Both the position numbers and the translations under genes were made by a program. Shown one piece after another: positions 1 through 10,400 of a stretch of 64,000 nt of DNA (position 1 is the first letter of the stretch; each line of letters starts with the position of its first letter). Source of the stretch: Serratia marcescens (lineage in GTDB: Bacteria; Pseudomonadota; Gammaproteobacteria; Enterobacterales; Enterobacteriaceae); NCBI RefSeq assembly GCF_001902635.1, contig NZ_MJAO01000018.1, positions 53,503-117,502 on the forward strand, written 5' to 3'. The notes beneath the pieces are model-generated. The model had not been told where the DNA came from. It made no database searches and was given only the letters and a program-made list of their open reading frames with translations.

Positions 1-753
1 CTGGTCGTCGTCGCCGACGATCATCACGTTGCTGTTGCCACCCGCCAGCAGGCGGATCCAGGCGTACTGGATGCTGTTGGTATCCTGGAATTCGTCCACC
101 AGCACGTTGGTGAAACGTTCGCGGTAGTGGTTGAGGATATGCGGCTTGTTCAACCACAGCTCGTGCGCGCGCAGCAGCAGCTCGGCGAAGTCCACCAGCC
201 CCGCGCGATCGCAGGCTTCCTGATAGGCCTGATAGATGCGCAGCCAGGTGGCCTCCACCGGGTTGTTGTAGGTCTCGACGTGCTGCGGGCGCAGGCCTTC
301 GTCCTTCTTGCCGTTGATGTACCACATCGCCTGACGCGGCGGCCATTGCTTCTCGTCGACGTTCAGCGCCTTGATGATGCGCTTGAGCAGCCGCAGCTGG
401 TCGTCGCTGTCGAGGATCTGGAAGTCCTGCGGCAGGTTGGCTTCCAGGTGGTGAGCGCGCAGCAGGCGATGCGCCAGGCCGTGGAAGGTGCCGATCCACA
501 TACCGCCCTGGCTGGTGCCGATCAGATGTTCGATACGGTGACGCATTTCCGCCGCCGCCTTGTTGGTGAAGGTCACCGCCATAATCGAATACGGCGAGCA
601 GTTTTCCACCGACAGCAGCCAGGCGATGCGATGCACCAGCACCCGCGTCTTGCCGCTGCCCGCACCGGCCAGAACCAACAGGTTGCTGCGCGGCGCCGCC
701 ACGGCTTCACGTTGTTTTTCATTCAGGCTGTCGAGCAGATCGGAGACGTCCAT
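1..753 (-). CDS. uvrD: DNA helicase II UvrD, partial (N-terminal part only)
   Basis: Superfamily 1 3'-5' helicase acting in nucleotide excision repair and methyl-directed mismatch repair. The reverse strand translates from an ATG at 753 as MDVSDLLDSLNEKQ, followed by a Walker A motif (GAGSGKT), AVTFTNKAA (motif Ia), GTFHGLAHR, and near the window edge LVDEFQDTN (Walker B) and VGDDDQ (motif III). About 251 residues are present and the rest lies beyond the left edge. It is last in the run dapF-yigA-xerC-yigB-uvrD, with a 77-bp gap after yigB that carries a LexA box, so it probably has its own SOS-inducible promoter as in E. coli. The identification is secure; Rep (32862-34886) is a paralogue with a different N-terminus. 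Confidence 0.96.
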   Translation of the reverse strand, partial: MDVSDLLDSLNEKQREAVAAPRSNLLVLAGAGSGKTRVLVHRIAWLLSVENCSPYSIMAVTFTNKAAAEMRHRIEHLIGTSQGGMWIGTFHGLAHRLLRAHHLEANLPQDFQILDSDDQLRLLKRIIKALNVDEKQWPPRQAMWYINGKKDEGLRPQHVETYNNPVEATWLRIYQAYQEACDRAGLVDFAELLLRAHELWLNKPHILNHYRERFTNVLVDEFQDTNSIQYAWIRLLAGGNSNVMIVGDDDQ

Positions 754-800
754 AGGCACCACTAATGGTTAAGGGAAAACCCGCCGGCGGCGGATTTTCA

Positions 801-816
801 CTGGAAATTTATACAG
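801..816 (-). promoter_or_regulatory. LexA (SOS) box of uvrD
   Basis: The plus-strand sequence CTGGAAATTTATACAG has the LexA pattern CTG-N10-CAG with an AT-rich centre. It lies 48 bp upstream of the uvrD start, in the short gap after yigB. On the minus strand, TATAAA within the box could be the -10 element, so LexA would block polymerase directly. E. coli uvrD also carries a LexA box, which supports the call. Confidence 0.8.
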
Positions 817-830
817 AGTTCTGGCAGGGA

Positions 831-1547
831 TTATAACAATGCTGTCAGCGATGCCAACTGCGAAATCTCAATATGCGGCAGCAGGCGGCTGTCGGCGGCC
901 TGCATCAAATCGCGTTGCCGATCGTTGATCCAACAGGCCTGCAGCCCCGCGCGCAGCGCGCCGGCCACATCGGTGGTCAGATCGTCGCCCACGTGCAGGA
1001 TCTGTTCAGGCGCCACGCCCAGGCGCTCGACGGCCAAGTGATACATGTCCTGATACGGCTTGGCGCGCCCATCCGGCCCGGAGCGCAACACAAACTGGAA
1101 GTAACCATCCAGGCCGCACTGCGCCGGATCGGCGTTGCCGTTGGTGATCGCCACCAGCGGATAGCGTGCGGCCAGCGCCTTCAGCGTGGCATGGGTTGCT
1201 TCCGGCACCTCAATGCGGCTGCGCCACAGCGCGAAGTTTTGCATCGCCGCATCGGCCCCGATCGCGGCTTCGGCGTCGCGCAACCCCTGCTGGCTCAACG
1301 CCAGATGAATGGCACGCCAGCGCCACTGGGTGACGTCATGGTAGATCTCCGGATCCTGCTCACGCAGCTCCTGGCGCAGGCGGTGAAAATCCGCCGACTG
1401 GAAACTGCTCAGGCCGGGATGATAGCTTTGCAGGAAGGCCACCGACTGTTGTTCGGTCTGCCTGATCACCGGACGGTTGTCATACAGCGTGTCGTCCAGA
1501 TCAAAAGTCAGCGCCGCCAGCGGGCGCAGCGGGCGATAAAAATGCAT
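831..1547 (-). CDS. yigB: HAD-family phosphatase YigB (FMN biosynthesis)
   Basis: Haloacid dehalogenase-type phosphatase of 238 residues, the E. coli YigB length. In E. coli, YigB dephosphorylates 5-amino-6-(5-phospho-D-ribitylamino)uracil, a step of riboflavin and FMN synthesis. The reading frame is open further upstream to 1769, but the conserved start is [20 protein letters not shown]. It contains HAD motif I (FDLDDTLYD, nucleophile Asp), motif II (AITNGN) and motif IV ([10 protein letters not shown]). The ATG at 1547 overlaps the xerC stop as TGATG, so the two are translationally coupled. Confidence 0.95.
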   Translation of the reverse strand: MHFYRPLRPLAALTFDLDDTLYDNRPVIRQTEQQSVAFLQSYHPGLSSFQSADFHRLRQELREQDPEIYHDVTQWRWRAIHLALSQQGLRDAEAAIGADAAMQNFALWRSRIEVPEATHATLKALAARYPLVAITNGNADPAQCGLDGYFQFVLRSGPDGRAKPYQDMYHLAVERLGVAPEQILHVGDDLTTDVAGALRAGLQACWINDRQRDLMQAADSRLLPHIEISQLASLTALL

Positions 1548-2458
1548 CAGGATTTCCCCCGTTTGGCGCGCGGATGCGCGGCATCGTACACGTTCGCCAG
1601 ATGTTGAAAGTCGAGGTGGGTATAAATTTGCGTAGTGGTCAGGTTGGCGTGACCGAGCAGCTCCTGCACCGCGCGCAGATCGCCGCTGGATTCCAGCATG
1701 TGGGTGGCAAAGGAGTGGCGCAGCTTGTGCGGATGGATATGGCTGTTGACGCCCTGCTTCACGCCCCATTCGGCGAAGCGCTTTTGCACGTTACGCGTCG
1801 AGATGCGCCGCCCCTGATTGGACAGAAACATGGCGTCGTCCTCCGGCCCGAACAGCTCGCGCATCGCCAGCCAATGCTCCAACCAGGTGACGGCGGTGCG
1901 CCCGATCGGCAATTTGCGCTCTTTACTGCCTTTCCCCATCACCCACACCTCGCCGGCCGCCATATCGACATGACGACAGTCCAGCCCCACCAGCTCGGAG
2001 AGGCGCAAACCGGCGCCGTACATCACTTCCAGCATGGCGCGATCGCGCACCGCCAGCGGATCGTTGAGATCGATCTCCAGCAGTTGGTTCATTTCATCAA
2101 CGTCGATGTTCTTCGGCAGATGACGGCCGCTGCGCGGCGTGCGGATGCCTTTGGCGGGATTGGCGGGCAGCACGCCCTGGCTCACCAGCCAGTCGAGGAA
2201 GCTGCGCAGCGAAGAGAGCCGCAGCGCCAGGCTGGAGGATTGCAGACCGGCGCGTTTGCTGCGCGCCGCCAGCATGCGCACCCGGGCGGCGTCCAGTGCC
2301 GTCCATTCGGTGACGCCGATCTCCTGCGCCAGACGCATCAGCGCCGCCAGCTGGCGTGAATAGCTGAGCTGCGTCAGCGGGCTGAGCTGCCGTTCCACCT
2401 TCAAATAACGCAGAAAAGCGTCCACCGGCTGCTGCAGGCTGGGCGCAATCGGCGTCAT
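1547..2458 (-). CDS. xerC: Site-specific tyrosine recombinase XerC
   Basis: Tyrosine recombinase that works with XerD at the chromosomal dif site to resolve chromosome dimers. It has 303 residues: an N-terminal SAM-like core-binding domain (about 10-95) and a C-terminal catalytic domain. All catalytic residues are in place: R152 (GAGLRLSEL), K176 (GKGSKERK), H244 and R247 (HPHKLRHSF), H270 (LLGHANL) and the nucleophile Y279 (TQIYTHLDF). It overlaps yigA by 4 bp upstream and yigB downstream. The dapF-yigA-xerC operon is conserved in enterobacteria. Confidence 0.97.
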   Translation of the reverse strand: MTPIAPSLQQPVDAFLRYLKVERQLSPLTQLSYSRQLAALMRLAQEIGVTEWTALDAARVRMLAARSKRAGLQSSSLALRLSSLRSFLDWLVSQGVLPANPAKGIRTPRSGRHLPKNIDVDEMNQLLEIDLNDPLAVRDRAMLEVMYGAGLRLSELVGLDCRHVDMAAGEVWVMGKGSKERKLPIGRTAVTWLEHWLAMRELFGPEDDAMFLSNQGRRISTRNVQKRFAEWGVKQGVNSHIHPHKLRHSFATHMLESSGDLRAVQELLGHANLTTTQIYTHLDFQHLANVYDAAHPRAKRGKS

Positions 2459-3168
2459 GCGCGTTCGATCCAGCGTTCCAGCAGCTCCGGCAGCATACGC
2501 GCCAGTTGATTGAGCATCACCGTGCCCATGCCCTGCTGATAGTGTTGCGTATCGCGGCTGCTGAAGATCACCATGCCCAGTTCGTTGTCGTCGCCCAGCA
2601 TCGACAGCGCCACCGAGCCAATCTGGCCGATCTGTTTGGCCTGCGGCAGCAGCAACAGCAGTTCGGGGCCGTTCAGGCCACCCAGGTAGTGTTGCTCGCT
2701 GCCCAGCCGCTGAATGCGGAACGGCTCGAACGCCGAACGCGTCAGCGCCAGGTGGGTGAAGTCGGAAGGCGCGCCGATATTCCAGCGATCGGCGAACAGG
2801 CGCACCGTGGCGCCGGCCAAACCGAAGCCGCGCGCCCAGCGTTGCAGCCGGTTTAGCATATCCTGCAGGTTATCGGCGGTAGCCAGATCGGCCTGCAAAT
2901 GCAGCAACCTGGCGAACAGCCCTTCGTTGGCGCTGGCCTGCTCCATCAACAGCGTGATCTCTTCTTCCAGCCGTTCGATGTGATTGCGCTGGCGGGCCAG
3001 ATGCCACTCCACCAGCGAAACGGTGCCGCGCACTGGATGAGGCACGCGCATCTGTTCAACCTGGCGCGCGTTGCGCATAAAGAAATCCGGGTTCTGCAGC
3101 AGGTACTGCATCACGGTGTCGTCATCCAGCGCCAGGCCGGCGACGCTCTGTTCTTCTACGCTCTTCAT
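2455..3168 (-). CDS. yigA: DUF484 family protein YigA
   Basis: Cytoplasmic protein of 237 residues from the DUF484 (GAF-like) family. Its biochemical role is not established. Visible parts are an N-terminal helical segment ([12 protein letters not shown]), a probable short coiled coil around residues 55-85 ([22 protein letters not shown]), and a C-terminal GAF-like domain ending in a helical stretch. Its ATG overlaps the dapF stop by 4 bp and its stop overlaps the xerC ATG by 4 bp, so all three are coupled. This invariable placement suggests a link to cell-wall or chromosome-segregation functions, but that is inference. Confidence 0.9.
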   Translation of the reverse strand: MKSVEEQSVAGLALDDDTVMQYLLQNPDFFMRNARQVEQMRVPHPVRGTVSLVEWHLARQRNHIERLEEEITLLMEQASANEGLFARLLHLQADLATADNLQDMLNRLQRWARGFGLAGATVRLFADRWNIGAPSDFTHLALTRSAFEPFRIQRLGSEQHYLGGLNGPELLLLLPQAKQIGQIGSVALSMLGDDNELGMVIFSSRDTQHYQQGMGTVMLNQLARMLPELLERWIERA

Positions 3169-3989
3169 AGATGAATAAATCCGTCATAGACATGGGTTGC
3201 CGGGCCGGTCATAAACAGCGGGTTGCCCGGCCCTTTCCAGCGAATATGCAGGCTGCCGCCCGGCAGTTCTACATGTACCTCTTCTGACAGCAACTCCTGT
3301 TGGATCCCCACCGCCACCGCCGCACAGGCGCCGCTGCCGCAGGCCTGCGTTTCACCGGCGCCGCGCTCATAAACGCGCAGCTTGATGTGATCGCGGCTGA
3401 CCACCTGCATAAAGCCGATGTTGGCCCGTTCCGGGAAGCGTTCATGCCCCTCCAGCACCGGCCCGAGCAGCTCCACCTTGGCGGTTTTTACATCATCCAC
3501 CTGCAAAACACAATGCGGGTTGCCCATCGACACCACGCCGCACAACACGGTCTGTTCCGCCGCGCGCATGATGTAGGTCTTTTCGGCTCTGGCGGCGCGG
3601 AACGGCACCGCCTGCGGATCGAAATTCGGCTCGCCCATATTCACGCACACCAGATCGTCGTCGGTGACGCTGAGCACCATGCGCCCGGTTTGGGTGCTGA
3701 CGCGAATGTCGCGTTTGTTGGTCAACCCTTTCAGCCGCACAAAGCGCGCGAAACAGCGCGCGCCGTTGCCGCACTGCGCCACTTCGCTGCCGTCGGCGTT
3801 GAAAATCCGGTAGTGAAAATCCAGCTCGGGATCGTAAGGCGGTTCTACCACCAGCATCTGGTCAAAGCCGACGCCCAGGTGCCGATCGGCCAGCCGGCGG
3901 ATCAGCTCAGGTGAAAAATAGACATTCTGTGTAACGGCATCGACCACCATAAAGTCGTTGCCCAGACCGTGCATTTTGGAGAACTGCAT
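3165..3989 (-). CDS. dapF: Diaminopimelate epimerase DapF
   Basis: PLP-independent epimerase that converts LL- to meso-diaminopimelate for lysine and peptidoglycan synthesis. It has 274 residues, the E. coli length. The two catalytic cysteines are visible: C73 in AQCGNGARC and C217 in GETQACGSG. The N-terminus [13 protein letters not shown] is characteristic. It is the head of a run of overlapping genes (yigA, xerC, yigB) and lies 71 bp downstream of lptM. Confidence 0.98.
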   Translation of the reverse strand: MQFSKMHGLGNDFMVVDAVTQNVYFSPELIRRLADRHLGVGFDQMLVVEPPYDPELDFHYRIFNADGSEVAQCGNGARCFARFVRLKGLTNKRDIRVSTQTGRMVLSVTDDDLVCVNMGEPNFDPQAVPFRAARAEKTYIMRAAEQTVLCGVVSMGNPHCVLQVDDVKTAKVELLGPVLEGHERFPERANIGFMQVVSRDHIKLRVYERGAGETQACGSGACAAVAVGIQQELLSEEVHVELPGGSLHIRWKGPGNPLFMTGPATHVYDGFIHL

Positions 3990-4060
3990 ATCATACTCCG
4001 CTATCTGGACGCGCTATCCGTCTTGATTTTGCGGCGGCATTCGCCACCGCAAACAGGGTG

Positions 4061-4267
4061 TTACTGGTCGACCATCGACGGTTTTTGCTGAGAGCCAGAC
4101 TGCTCCTGCTGGTTCTTTTGCACCTGATCGCCCGTTTGCACCGGCGGCTTGGCCGGTTTTTGGCCGGCGGAGTCGGCAGGTGGGAAGTAAAGCGGGCCCT
4201 TCAGACCACAGCCGGCGAGGCCGGTAAGCAGAACTGCCATCAGCGCATAGCGTAGTTGTTTTTTCAT
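4061..4267 (-). CDS. lptM: Small outer-membrane lipoprotein LptM (YifL)
   Basis: Short lipoprotein of 68 residues from the ATG at 4267. A second in-frame ATG at 4273 would add two residues (Met-Gln). It has a signal peptide of MKKQLRYALM type, a lipobox LAGC with the lipidated Cys at position 20, and the conserved mature start CGLKGPLYFPP, followed by a low-complexity Pro/Gln/Lys tail. E. coli LptM (YifL) assists oxidative maturation of the LPS translocon LptD. The position before dapF matches E. coli. Confidence 0.9.
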   Translation of the reverse strand: MKKQLRYALMAVLLTGLAGCGLKGPLYFPPADSAGQKPAKPPVQTGDQVQKNQQEQSGSQQKPSMVDQ

Positions 4268-4304
4268 TTGCATTAATGCCTGTAATTCATGCGTCCAAGG
4301 TCTC

Positions 4305-4310
4305 TATAAT
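4305..4310 (+). promoter_or_regulatory. Likely -10 element of the cyaY promoter
   Basis: A perfect TATAAT lies 36 bp upstream of the cyaY ATG, within the 78-bp gap between the divergent lptM and cyaY. No good -35 hexamer is present at 16-18 bp, so the -35 assignment is open. Confidence 0.55.
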
Positions 4311-4345
4311 CGCAGGTGGATCATGAAAAGCAATAGGAATTGAAT

Positions 4346-4666
4346 ATGAACGACAGCGAGTTTCATCAGTTGGCCGACCAGCTGATGCTGAATATTGAAG
4401 AGACACTGGACGATTTTGACGGCGATGCGGATATCGATTACGAAACCAATGGCGGCGTGATGACGCTGAGCTTCGAAAACGGCACCAAAATCGTCATCAA
4501 CCGCCAGGAGCCGCTGCACCAGGTGTGGCTCGCCACCAAGGCCGGCGGTTACCACTTCAACTACCGCGACGGCGTTTGGCTATGCGATCGCAGTGGGCAG
4601 CCGTTTTATCAGCTGCTCAGCGAAGCGGCCAGCGCGCAGGCCGGCGAGGAATTGCGTTTTTCCTGA
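4346..4666 (+). CDS. cyaY: Frataxin-like iron-binding protein CyaY
   Basis: Bacterial frataxin of 106 residues, the E. coli length. It binds iron through an acidic helix and modulates IscS-dependent iron-sulfur cluster assembly. The acidic ridge ([16 protein letters not shown]) and the family core ([14 protein letters not shown] and later [11 protein letters not shown]) are visible. An upstream in-frame TTG at 4340 is less likely to be the start, because the ATG at 4346 has AGGAAT at suitable spacing and gives the usual N-terminus [12 protein letters not shown]. It converges on cyaA. Confidence 0.96.
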   Translation: MNDSEFHQLADQLMLNIEETLDDFDGDADIDYETNGGVMTLSFENGTKIVINRQEPLHQVWLATKAGGYHFNYRDGVWLCDRSGQPFYQLLSEAASAQAGEELRFS

Positions 4667-4674
4667 GGCAGTAC

Positions 4675-4695
4675 AGGGCTCGGCCACCGAGCCCT
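4675..4695. terminator. Stem-loop between convergent cyaY and cyaA
   Basis: A perfect 9-bp stem, AGGGCTCGG-CCA-CCGAGCCCT, lies between the two stop codons. Neither strand has a U-tract after it, so a bidirectional terminator role is only plausible. Confidence 0.45.
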
Positions 4696-4702
4696 TGCAG
4701 CG

Positions 4703-7255
4703 TCAATGCAGCTGGAACTGCTGCTTCAGCGGCTGAGGAGCGCCGTCGGCCACCGTCACGCACAGGCTGGACAGCACGTTGCTGCGGAACGGGATCACCT
4801 GTGTGCGCCCGTCGAGCTGTACGATCTGATAGAACTGCGGCAGGTTGAAGTTGATGAAGCTGGAGCCGTAGGTGAAGCGATCGTGCGAAGATGAATAGAA
4901 GCGGCTGACGTCGCGCACCAGCTCCTCTTTACTGCCCTCGCAGTGGTGATACACCTCCACCCGATTCGACTCGTCCAGAATATAGATGTTGAAGCCCTTG
5001 TCGTCCGAGGTGTCTTCGAAGAAGAACTGGATGATCCCCTCGCTGGCGAAGCCGTCCACCACCGGCGGCAGATGCACCTGATCGGTTTCCACCTTGATAG
5101 ACAGGCCGTGTAACTTGTTGTTGGAGATGGCGCCGTAGAACTCCACCGCATTCTCCAACTTTTGCACCGACACGCTCAGGCGCTCGAAGAACAGCCCCCA
5201 GGTCTGCCCGGCAACGCGCACTGCCTTGAAGCGGCCGGGTTCCAGGCGGGTGCTGGACAGGCGCAGCTCGATGCATTCCGACACCAGCTGCTGAATGCGG
5301 GTGCGGATCAGGCCGCGCAGGTGCTGGCTGTAGCAGAACACTTCCACCGACTCCGGCGGCGCGGCGTCCTGGTGCATTTTGCCGAGAATGGTCTTCAGCG
5401 CCTCCAGTACCGACTGCTCGCCGCTGAAATGCAGGGTGCGCACTTCGTTCCAGGAATTGCGGTACAGCAGATCGATGCTGCCCACCAGGCACTGCTGCTG
5501 CTGGCCGAAGCTGAACACGTCCAGCTTGCGGAAATCGAAGTGCACCACCTGATTGCGGAAGGCGGCGGTCGGATCGTTTTCCAGATTGACGATGATCGCC
5601 AGATGGCGAATCTCGCACGGACTGTACAGCGCTTTCGGCGTCGGCGCCGGCAGGCGCAGCGGGAAGTGATGAGAAACGTCGGCCACCAGCTCCTGCAGCT
5701 TGGCGGTATCACACAGGTTGCCGCTCTTGATGTGCAGGCGAGTCTGCGGCGTCAGCAGGCCGTTGAAGTAGGCCCAGGCCACCAGCTTGTTCAGGTAACG
5801 GTTATATTCCAGCGGCTGATGGCTGACGATCGAATCCATGGCCGGTGCCTGGTTATACAGGTACCAGCCGGTACGGTTGGCGCGGCCAACCGGCACGTGA
5901 ATAAAGGTTAAATCGTTTTCCGACAGGTCCGGCGAAATCTGCGGGTTCACCAGCGTCACCTTGCCGGGCAGCGCTTCGAACGCCGCGTACAGTTTGCGGG
6001 TCAGTACGCCGATATCCTGCGGGCTGGCGCTGACGCTGAGGTTGTTGCGGCGGGCGAAACGGATCAGGTTACGGTAGCTCTGCATCATGGCGTCGAGCAG
6101 TTCGTTATGCGCTTCGCGTACCCGCTCGATTTTCCAGTTGGCGCGGTTGTCCAGCATAGCCAGACGCTCTTCGCTCCAGCCCCACTCGCTGACTAATTGG
6201 CTGAGGATTTCGCGCCGCCAGCCGACGCAAGCCTTGGCCAGCGACAGCTTTTCGCACACTTTCAGGTAGAAACAGCGGCGGGCCAGATCGAGACGGGTGG
6301 TGTCGTTGATGTCGGTCAGGTAGCGGGTCACACGCTCGAGCATCATGCAATAGGCATCGAGCCCGAAGCTGACGATCTCGCCCTGATGCAGGCGGTGTTT
6401 GATGTCCGTCGCCAGCAGCTGGGTATTGGGGTATTCCCAGGAATAGGCTTCCAGCAGCAGGGTCTTCAGCACCGCCTTGTAAGGCGAATCGATGCTCTTG
6501 TACAGCTGCCACAGGCTGGCGCCGAAGTACTCTTCCGCCGACAGCGAACTCAGGCCGCCGAGATCCAGCCACTCGTTCGGCGTCAGCGCGCCCTGCGCGT
6601 ACAGCGACAGCACGTATTCATCGTAGTGCGCTTCTTCTTCGCCCGGCACCATGTTCCACAGGATGCGTTTGCCGGCCAGGCGCACCGCGGTGCGGTAAAA
6701 TTCGTCCAGCAACAGGATGTGCTGCGTCGAACCGCAGTCTTCGCCGCCCAGGCTGCCGCTTTCATTATGGCGGAAGCGGTTTTCGTCGATCAGGAAGAAG
6801 CTGACTTCCACCCCCATCGAGGCGGCCCACTTCTCAAGCAGGCTGCATTTTTGCTGCAGGCGGGTGCGTTCTTCGTTGTCCAGCCAGGACTGGTGGCAGA
6901 CCCAGATATCGAGATCCGAGCTGCAGCTTTGGCCGATAGACGAGGTGCTGCCCATCGAATAGAGACCGGTGATCGGCAGCTCGCCGATGGCCGGTTTGTC
7001 AAACGGGCTGCCCCATTTGTCTTCTAGATCGTTCAGATAATCTTGTTGGGTTTCATCAGGCGTGTAGAGGCAAATGCCGTGGGGAACGTTACCGTTCAGG
7101 TAACCCGGCATCAGCGGGTGATGATGGTGCAATAAGGTAGGCAGCAGACTGTATACCCGTTGAAACGCGGGCTTCATAGCCGCCAGGGCGCGATCGACAC
7201 GTAGCTGATTGATCGCATCCAGTCTCTGCTTCAATGTCTCGATGTAGAGGTACAA
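4703..7255 (-). CDS. cyaA: Class I adenylate cyclase CyaA
   Basis: Makes cAMP from ATP, the signal for CRP-dependent catabolite control. It has 850 residues against 848 in E. coli. The N-terminal catalytic half has the nucleotidyltransferase signature GS (102-103) and the metal-binding D114 and D116 ([10 protein letters not shown]). The C-terminal half is the regulatory part that responds to phosphorylated EIIA-Glc. The start codon is TTG (7253-7255, minus strand), giving [13 protein letters not shown]. coli cyaA also uses TTG, which keeps translation low. A CRP site in the upstream region points to negative autoregulation. Confidence 0.97.
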   Translation of the reverse strand: MYLYIETLKQRLDAINQLRVDRALAAMKPAFQRVYSLLPTLLHHHHPLMPGYLNGNVPHGICLYTPDETQQDYLNDLEDKWGSPFDKPAIGELPITGLYSMGSTSSIGQSCSSDLDIWVCHQSWLDNEERTRLQQKCSLLEKWAASMGVEVSFFLIDENRFRHNESGSLGGEDCGSTQHILLLDEFYRTAVRLAGKRILWNMVPGEEEAHYDEYVLSLYAQGALTPNEWLDLGGLSSLSAEEYFGASLWQLYKSIDSPYKAVLKTLLLEAYSWEYPNTQLLATDIKHRLHQGEIVSFGLDAYCMMLERVTRYLTDINDTTRLDLARRCFYLKVCEKLSLAKACVGWRREILSQLVSEWGWSEERLAMLDNRANWKIERVREAHNELLDAMMQSYRNLIRFARRNNLSVSASPQDIGVLTRKLYAAFEALPGKVTLVNPQISPDLSENDLTFIHVPVGRANRTGWYLYNQAPAMDSIVSHQPLEYNRYLNKLVAWAYFNGLLTPQTRLHIKSGNLCDTAKLQELVADVSHHFPLRLPAPTPKALYSPCEIRHLAIIVNLENDPTAAFRNQVVHFDFRKLDVFSFGQQQQCLVGSIDLLYRNSWNEVRTLHFSGEQSVLEALKTILGKMHQDAAPPESVEVFCYSQHLRGLIRTRIQQLVSECIELRLSSTRLEPGRFKAVRVAGQTWGLFFERLSVSVQKLENAVEFYGAISNNKLHGLSIKVETDQVHLPPVVDGFASEGIIQFFFEDTSDDKGFNIYILDESNRVEVYHHCEGSKEELVRDVSRFYSSSHDRFTYGSSFINFNLPQFYQIVQLDGRTQVIPFRSNVLSSLCVTVADGAPQPLKQQFQLH

Positions 7256-7352
7256 GACGTCTCGCCTGATTATCCCGGTGTTTAGAAAAAAACCCGTATT
7301 CCATAAGCGCCGTTAGTGTAAGAAGAATATTTGGCGACTTATTGCTGGAAAC

Positions 7353-7368
7353 GTGATCAATTTAACAC
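7353..7368 (-). promoter_or_regulatory. CRP-cAMP site upstream of cyaA
   Basis: On the minus strand the sequence is GTGTTAAATTGATCAC, about 100 bp before the cyaA start. It looks the same as the CRP site that overlaps the main E. coli cyaA promoter, where CRP-cAMP represses. The site lies in the divergent cyaA-hemC region (7256-7571), which otherwise holds only promoters. Confidence 0.75.
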
Positions 7369-7512
7369 CTTGCTGATTGACCGTAAAGGAGGTAACGCTT
7401 CACAATTATTGTAGCGCTTCCCTAAACGATTTACCCGCAGTGTTAACTGCCCCAAAACACATCACACGTCCCTTTGATTCCGTTGTCCTTTTTCCGCCTC
7501 CGGCTTCTTGCA

Positions 7513-7541
7513 CTGACAGTATTGGCTCTCAGTGGTAGGAT
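7513..7541 (+). promoter_or_regulatory. Sigma-70 promoter of hemC
   Basis: CTGACA (7513-7518), a 17-bp spacer and TAGGAT (7536-7541) give a good -35/-10 pair ending 30 bp before the hemC ATG. The first hexamer matches TTGACA in five of six positions and the second matches TATAAT in four. Confidence 0.6.
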
Positions 7542-7571
7542 GGATGGCGAAATATAAAAACGGTAACAAGC

Positions 7572-8513
7572 ATGTTAGACAAAATTATTCGAATTGCCAC
7601 CCGACAAAGCCCGCTTGCGCTTTGGCAAGCACATTATGTGCAGCAACGTCTGATGGCCTGCCATCCCGGCCTGCAGGTCGAGTTGGTGCCGATGGTGACG
7701 CGCGGCGACGTTATTCTGGATACGCCGTTGGCGAAAGTCGGCGGTAAGGGCCTGTTTGTTAAAGAACTCGAACTGGCGCTGCTGGAAGGCCGCGCCGACA
7801 TTGCCGTGCACTCGATGAAAGACGTGCCGGTTGATTTCCCTGCCGGCCTGGGTTTGACCACCATTTGCGAACGCGAAGATCCGCGCGACGCTTTTGTTTC
7901 CAACCGCTTCGCCTCGCTCGATCAACTGCCGCAGGGCAGCGTGGTCGGCACCTCCAGCCTGCGCCGCCAGTGCCAGCTGCGTGAACGCCGCCCGGATCTT
8001 ATCGTGCGCGACCTGCGTGGCAACGTCGGCACCCGTCTGGCCAAGCTGGACAACGGCGACTACGACGCGATTATTCTGGCAGTGGCCGGCCTGAAGCGCC
8101 TGGGGCTGGAACAACGTATCCGCAGCCCGCTGAGCGCCGAAGAGTGCCTGCCGGCGGTCGGTCAGGGTGCGGTCGGCATTGAATGCCGCCTCGACGACAG
8201 CGTCACCCGCGCGCTGCTGACGCCACTGAACCATGCCGCCACCGAAACCCGCGTCCGCGCCGAGCGGGCGATGAACACCCGCCTGGAAGGCGGTTGCCAG
8301 GTACCGATCGGCAGCTATGCCGAACTGGATGGCGACAGCCTGTGGCTGCGCGCTCTGGTCGGCGCCCCGGACGGCAGCCAGATGGTGCGCGGCGAACGCC
8401 GCGGCCCGGCCGCCGAGGCCGAACGGATGGGCGTTGAGTTGGCGGAAGAGTTGCTGGCGCGCGGCGCGCGCGAGATCCTGCGTGAGGTTTATCAGGGAAA
8501 TCCGCCGGCATGA
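7572..8513 (+). CDS. hemC: Porphobilinogen deaminase (hydroxymethylbilane synthase) HemC
   Basis: Joins four porphobilinogen molecules into hydroxymethylbilane in tetrapyrrole synthesis. It has 313 residues. The cysteine that carries the dipyrromethane cofactor is C242 in [10 protein letters not shown], the same number as in E. coli. The substrate-binding stretch [11 protein letters not shown] and the N-terminal [15 protein letters not shown] are typical. It overlaps hemD by 4 bp (ATGA) and heads the hemCDXY operon. Confidence 0.98.
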   Translation: MLDKIIRIATRQSPLALWQAHYVQQRLMACHPGLQVELVPMVTRGDVILDTPLAKVGGKGLFVKELELALLEGRADIAVHSMKDVPVDFPAGLGLTTICEREDPRDAFVSNRFASLDQLPQGSVVGTSSLRRQCQLRERRPDLIVRDLRGNVGTRLAKLDNGDYDAIILAVAGLKRLGLEQRIRSPLSAEECLPAVGQGAVGIECRLDDSVTRALLTPLNHAATETRVRAERAMNTRLEGGCQVPIGSYAELDGDSLWLRALVGAPDGSQMVRGERRGPAAEAERMGVELAEELLARGAREILREVYQGNPPA

Positions 8514-9250
8514 CGATCCTGGTAACCCGCCCATCGCCTTCGGGAGAGCTGTTGGTGAGCCGGCTGCGCGCACTCGGCCGGGTTGCCTATCATGCACCAC
8601 TGATCGACTTCGCCCCCGGCGGCGATCTGCCGAAGCTGCCGCAGGCGTTACAGCAGTTGCGCGCCGGCGATCTGGTGTTCGTGCTGTCGCAGCATGCGGT
8701 GAGCTATGCCGATTCGGTCATCGGCCGCGCCGGGCTGACCTGGCCCGTTAACCCGACCTATTACGCCATCGGCCGCACCACCGGGCTGGCGCTGCACCGC
8801 ATCAGCAGTTTGCCGGTGGAATACCCGCGCGAGCGCGAGATCAGCGAAACGCTGCTGCTGCTGCCGGCGCTGCAAAAGCTGGCAGGCAAACGCGCGCTGA
8901 TTTTGCGCGGCAACGGCGGCCGCGAACTGTTGGGGTCGACGCTGAGCGAGCGCGGCGCCGACGTCAGCTATTATGAATGCTATCAACGCAGCCCGGTGCA
9001 CTACGACGGCAGCGAGCAGAGCGCCCACTGGCAGCGTGCCGGCGTGGATACGCTGGTGGTGACCAGCGGTGAAATGTTACAACAGCTCTATACTTTAGTT
9101 CCTGATTACTATCGTTCTTCATGGCTGCTGCGTTGCCGCCTGGTAGTAGTGAGCGAACGCCTGGCTACCCTCGCCCAGGACTTGGGCTGGCGTACGATTC
9201 GGGTAGCTGACAACGCCGATAATGACGCGCTGATCCGCGCGCTACAATAA
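8510..9250 (+). CDS. hemD: Uroporphyrinogen-III synthase HemD
   Basis: Closes hydroxymethylbilane to uroporphyrinogen III with inversion of ring D. It has 246 residues, the usual length of this fast-evolving family. The N-terminal [17 protein letters not shown] and the mid-protein [30 protein letters not shown] are recognisable, as is [11 protein letters not shown]. Translation is probably coupled to hemC through the 4-bp overlap. Confidence 0.96.
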   Translation: MTILVTRPSPSGELLVSRLRALGRVAYHAPLIDFAPGGDLPKLPQALQQLRAGDLVFVLSQHAVSYADSVIGRAGLTWPVNPTYYAIGRTTGLALHRISSLPVEYPREREISETLLLLPALQKLAGKRALILRGNGGRELLGSTLSERGADVSYYECYQRSPVHYDGSEQSAHWQRAGVDTLVVTSGEMLQQLYTLVPDYYRSSWLLRCRLVVVSERLATLAQDLGWRTIRVADNADNDALIRALQ

Positions 9251-9272
9251 TCTGACTATGGGATGTGCCACT

Positions 9273-10397
9273 ATGACGGAACAAAATACCCCATCCGCAC
9301 CGGTTGAAGAGCCAGCCACCGCGGTTGAGAGCTCCCAGCAGCCAGCCGCTGCCAGCCGCAAAGGAAAAAACACCGGCCCGGTGCTCGGCGCGATCGCCAT
9401 CGTGCTGGTCATTGCCCTCGGCGCGGGCGGCTATTACCACACGCATAAACAGGCGCAACAGTTGATCGCCGCCAATCAGGCGCTGCAGCAACAGCTCGAA
9501 GGCGTGAAGCAGAGCCAACAACAGGAAAGAAACGCGCTGGAAGGCCTGCTGCAACAACAGGGTAAAACCCTGGACGCCGCCGATCGCGAACAGGCGAACC
9601 TGGCGCGCCAGCTTGGCGAACTGCAGCAAAAAGTGGCGATCATCTCCGGCAGCGACGCCAAAACCTGGCTGCTGGCGCAGGCCGACTTCCTGGTGAAAAT
9701 GGCCGGTCGCAAACTGTGGAGCGATCAGGACGTGACCAGCGCCGCTGCGCTGCTGAAAAGCGCCGATGCCAGCCTGGCGGACATGAACGATCCGAGCCTG
9801 CTCGACGTGCGCCGCGCCATTACCGAAGACATCAGCACGCTTTCTACGCTGACCCAGGTCGATTACGACGGCATCATCCTCAAGGTCAATCAGCTGTCCA
9901 ATCAGGTGGATAACCTGCGTCTGGCGGACAACGACACCGATGAAGCGCCGATGGATCAAAACAGCAGCGAGCTCTCCAGCTCGATCGGCGAATGGCGGCA
10001 GAACCTGGCCAAGAGCTGGCGCAATTTCATGGCCGATTTCATCACCATCCGCCGCCGCGACACCAGCGCCGAACCGCTGCTGGCACCGAACCAGGATATC
10101 TACCTGCGCGAGAACATCCGTTCGCGCCTGCTGGTGGCCGCGCAGGCCATCCCGCGCCACCAGAACGAGACCTACAAGCAGTCGCTGGAAACCGTCTCCA
10201 CTTGGGTGCGTGCCTATTTCGACACCACCGACCCGGCGACCAAGGCCTTCCTTGAAGAACTGGATAGCCTGAGCCAACAGTCGATCTCGATGGACGTGCC
10301 GGATCAGCTGAAAAGCCAGCCGCTGCTGGAAAAAGTGATGCAGACCCGGGTGCGCAACCTGATGACCCAGTCCCCTGTCGCTCACCAGGAGGGTTAA
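9273..10397 (+). CDS. hemX: HemX membrane protein of the hem operon
   Basis: Inner-membrane protein of 374 residues, often labelled uroporphyrinogen-III C-methyltransferase without good evidence; no SAM-binding methyltransferase motif is visible. It has a Pro/Ala/Glu-rich cytoplasmic N-terminus, one transmembrane helix (about 40-60, [17 protein letters not shown]), and a Gln-rich coiled coil (about 65-125) leading into a periplasmic domain. The start at 9273 is preferred because GGGA lies 9 bp before it; the ATG at 9258 has no ribosome binding site. Confidence 0.92.
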   Translation: MTEQNTPSAPVEEPATAVESSQQPAAASRKGKNTGPVLGAIAIVLVIALGAGGYYHTHKQAQQLIAANQALQQQLEGVKQSQQQERNALEGLLQQQGKTLDAADREQANLARQLGELQQKVAIISGSDAKTWLLAQADFLVKMAGRKLWSDQDVTSAAALLKSADASLADMNDPSLLDVRRAITEDISTLSTLTQVDYDGIILKVNQLSNQVDNLRLADNDTDEAPMDQNSSELSSSIGEWRQNLAKSWRNFMADFITIRRRDTSAEPLLAPNQDIYLRENIRSRLLVAAQAIPRHQNETYKQSLETVSTWVRAYFDTTDPATKAFLEELDSLSQQSISMDVPDQLKSQPLLEKVMQTRVRNLMTQSPVAHQEG

Positions 10398-10400
10398 GCC

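Noticed and set aside
127..765. 212-codon plus-strand frame at the left edge
   Set aside because: It is antisense to the uvrD N-terminus, whose helicase motifs are clear on the minus strand.
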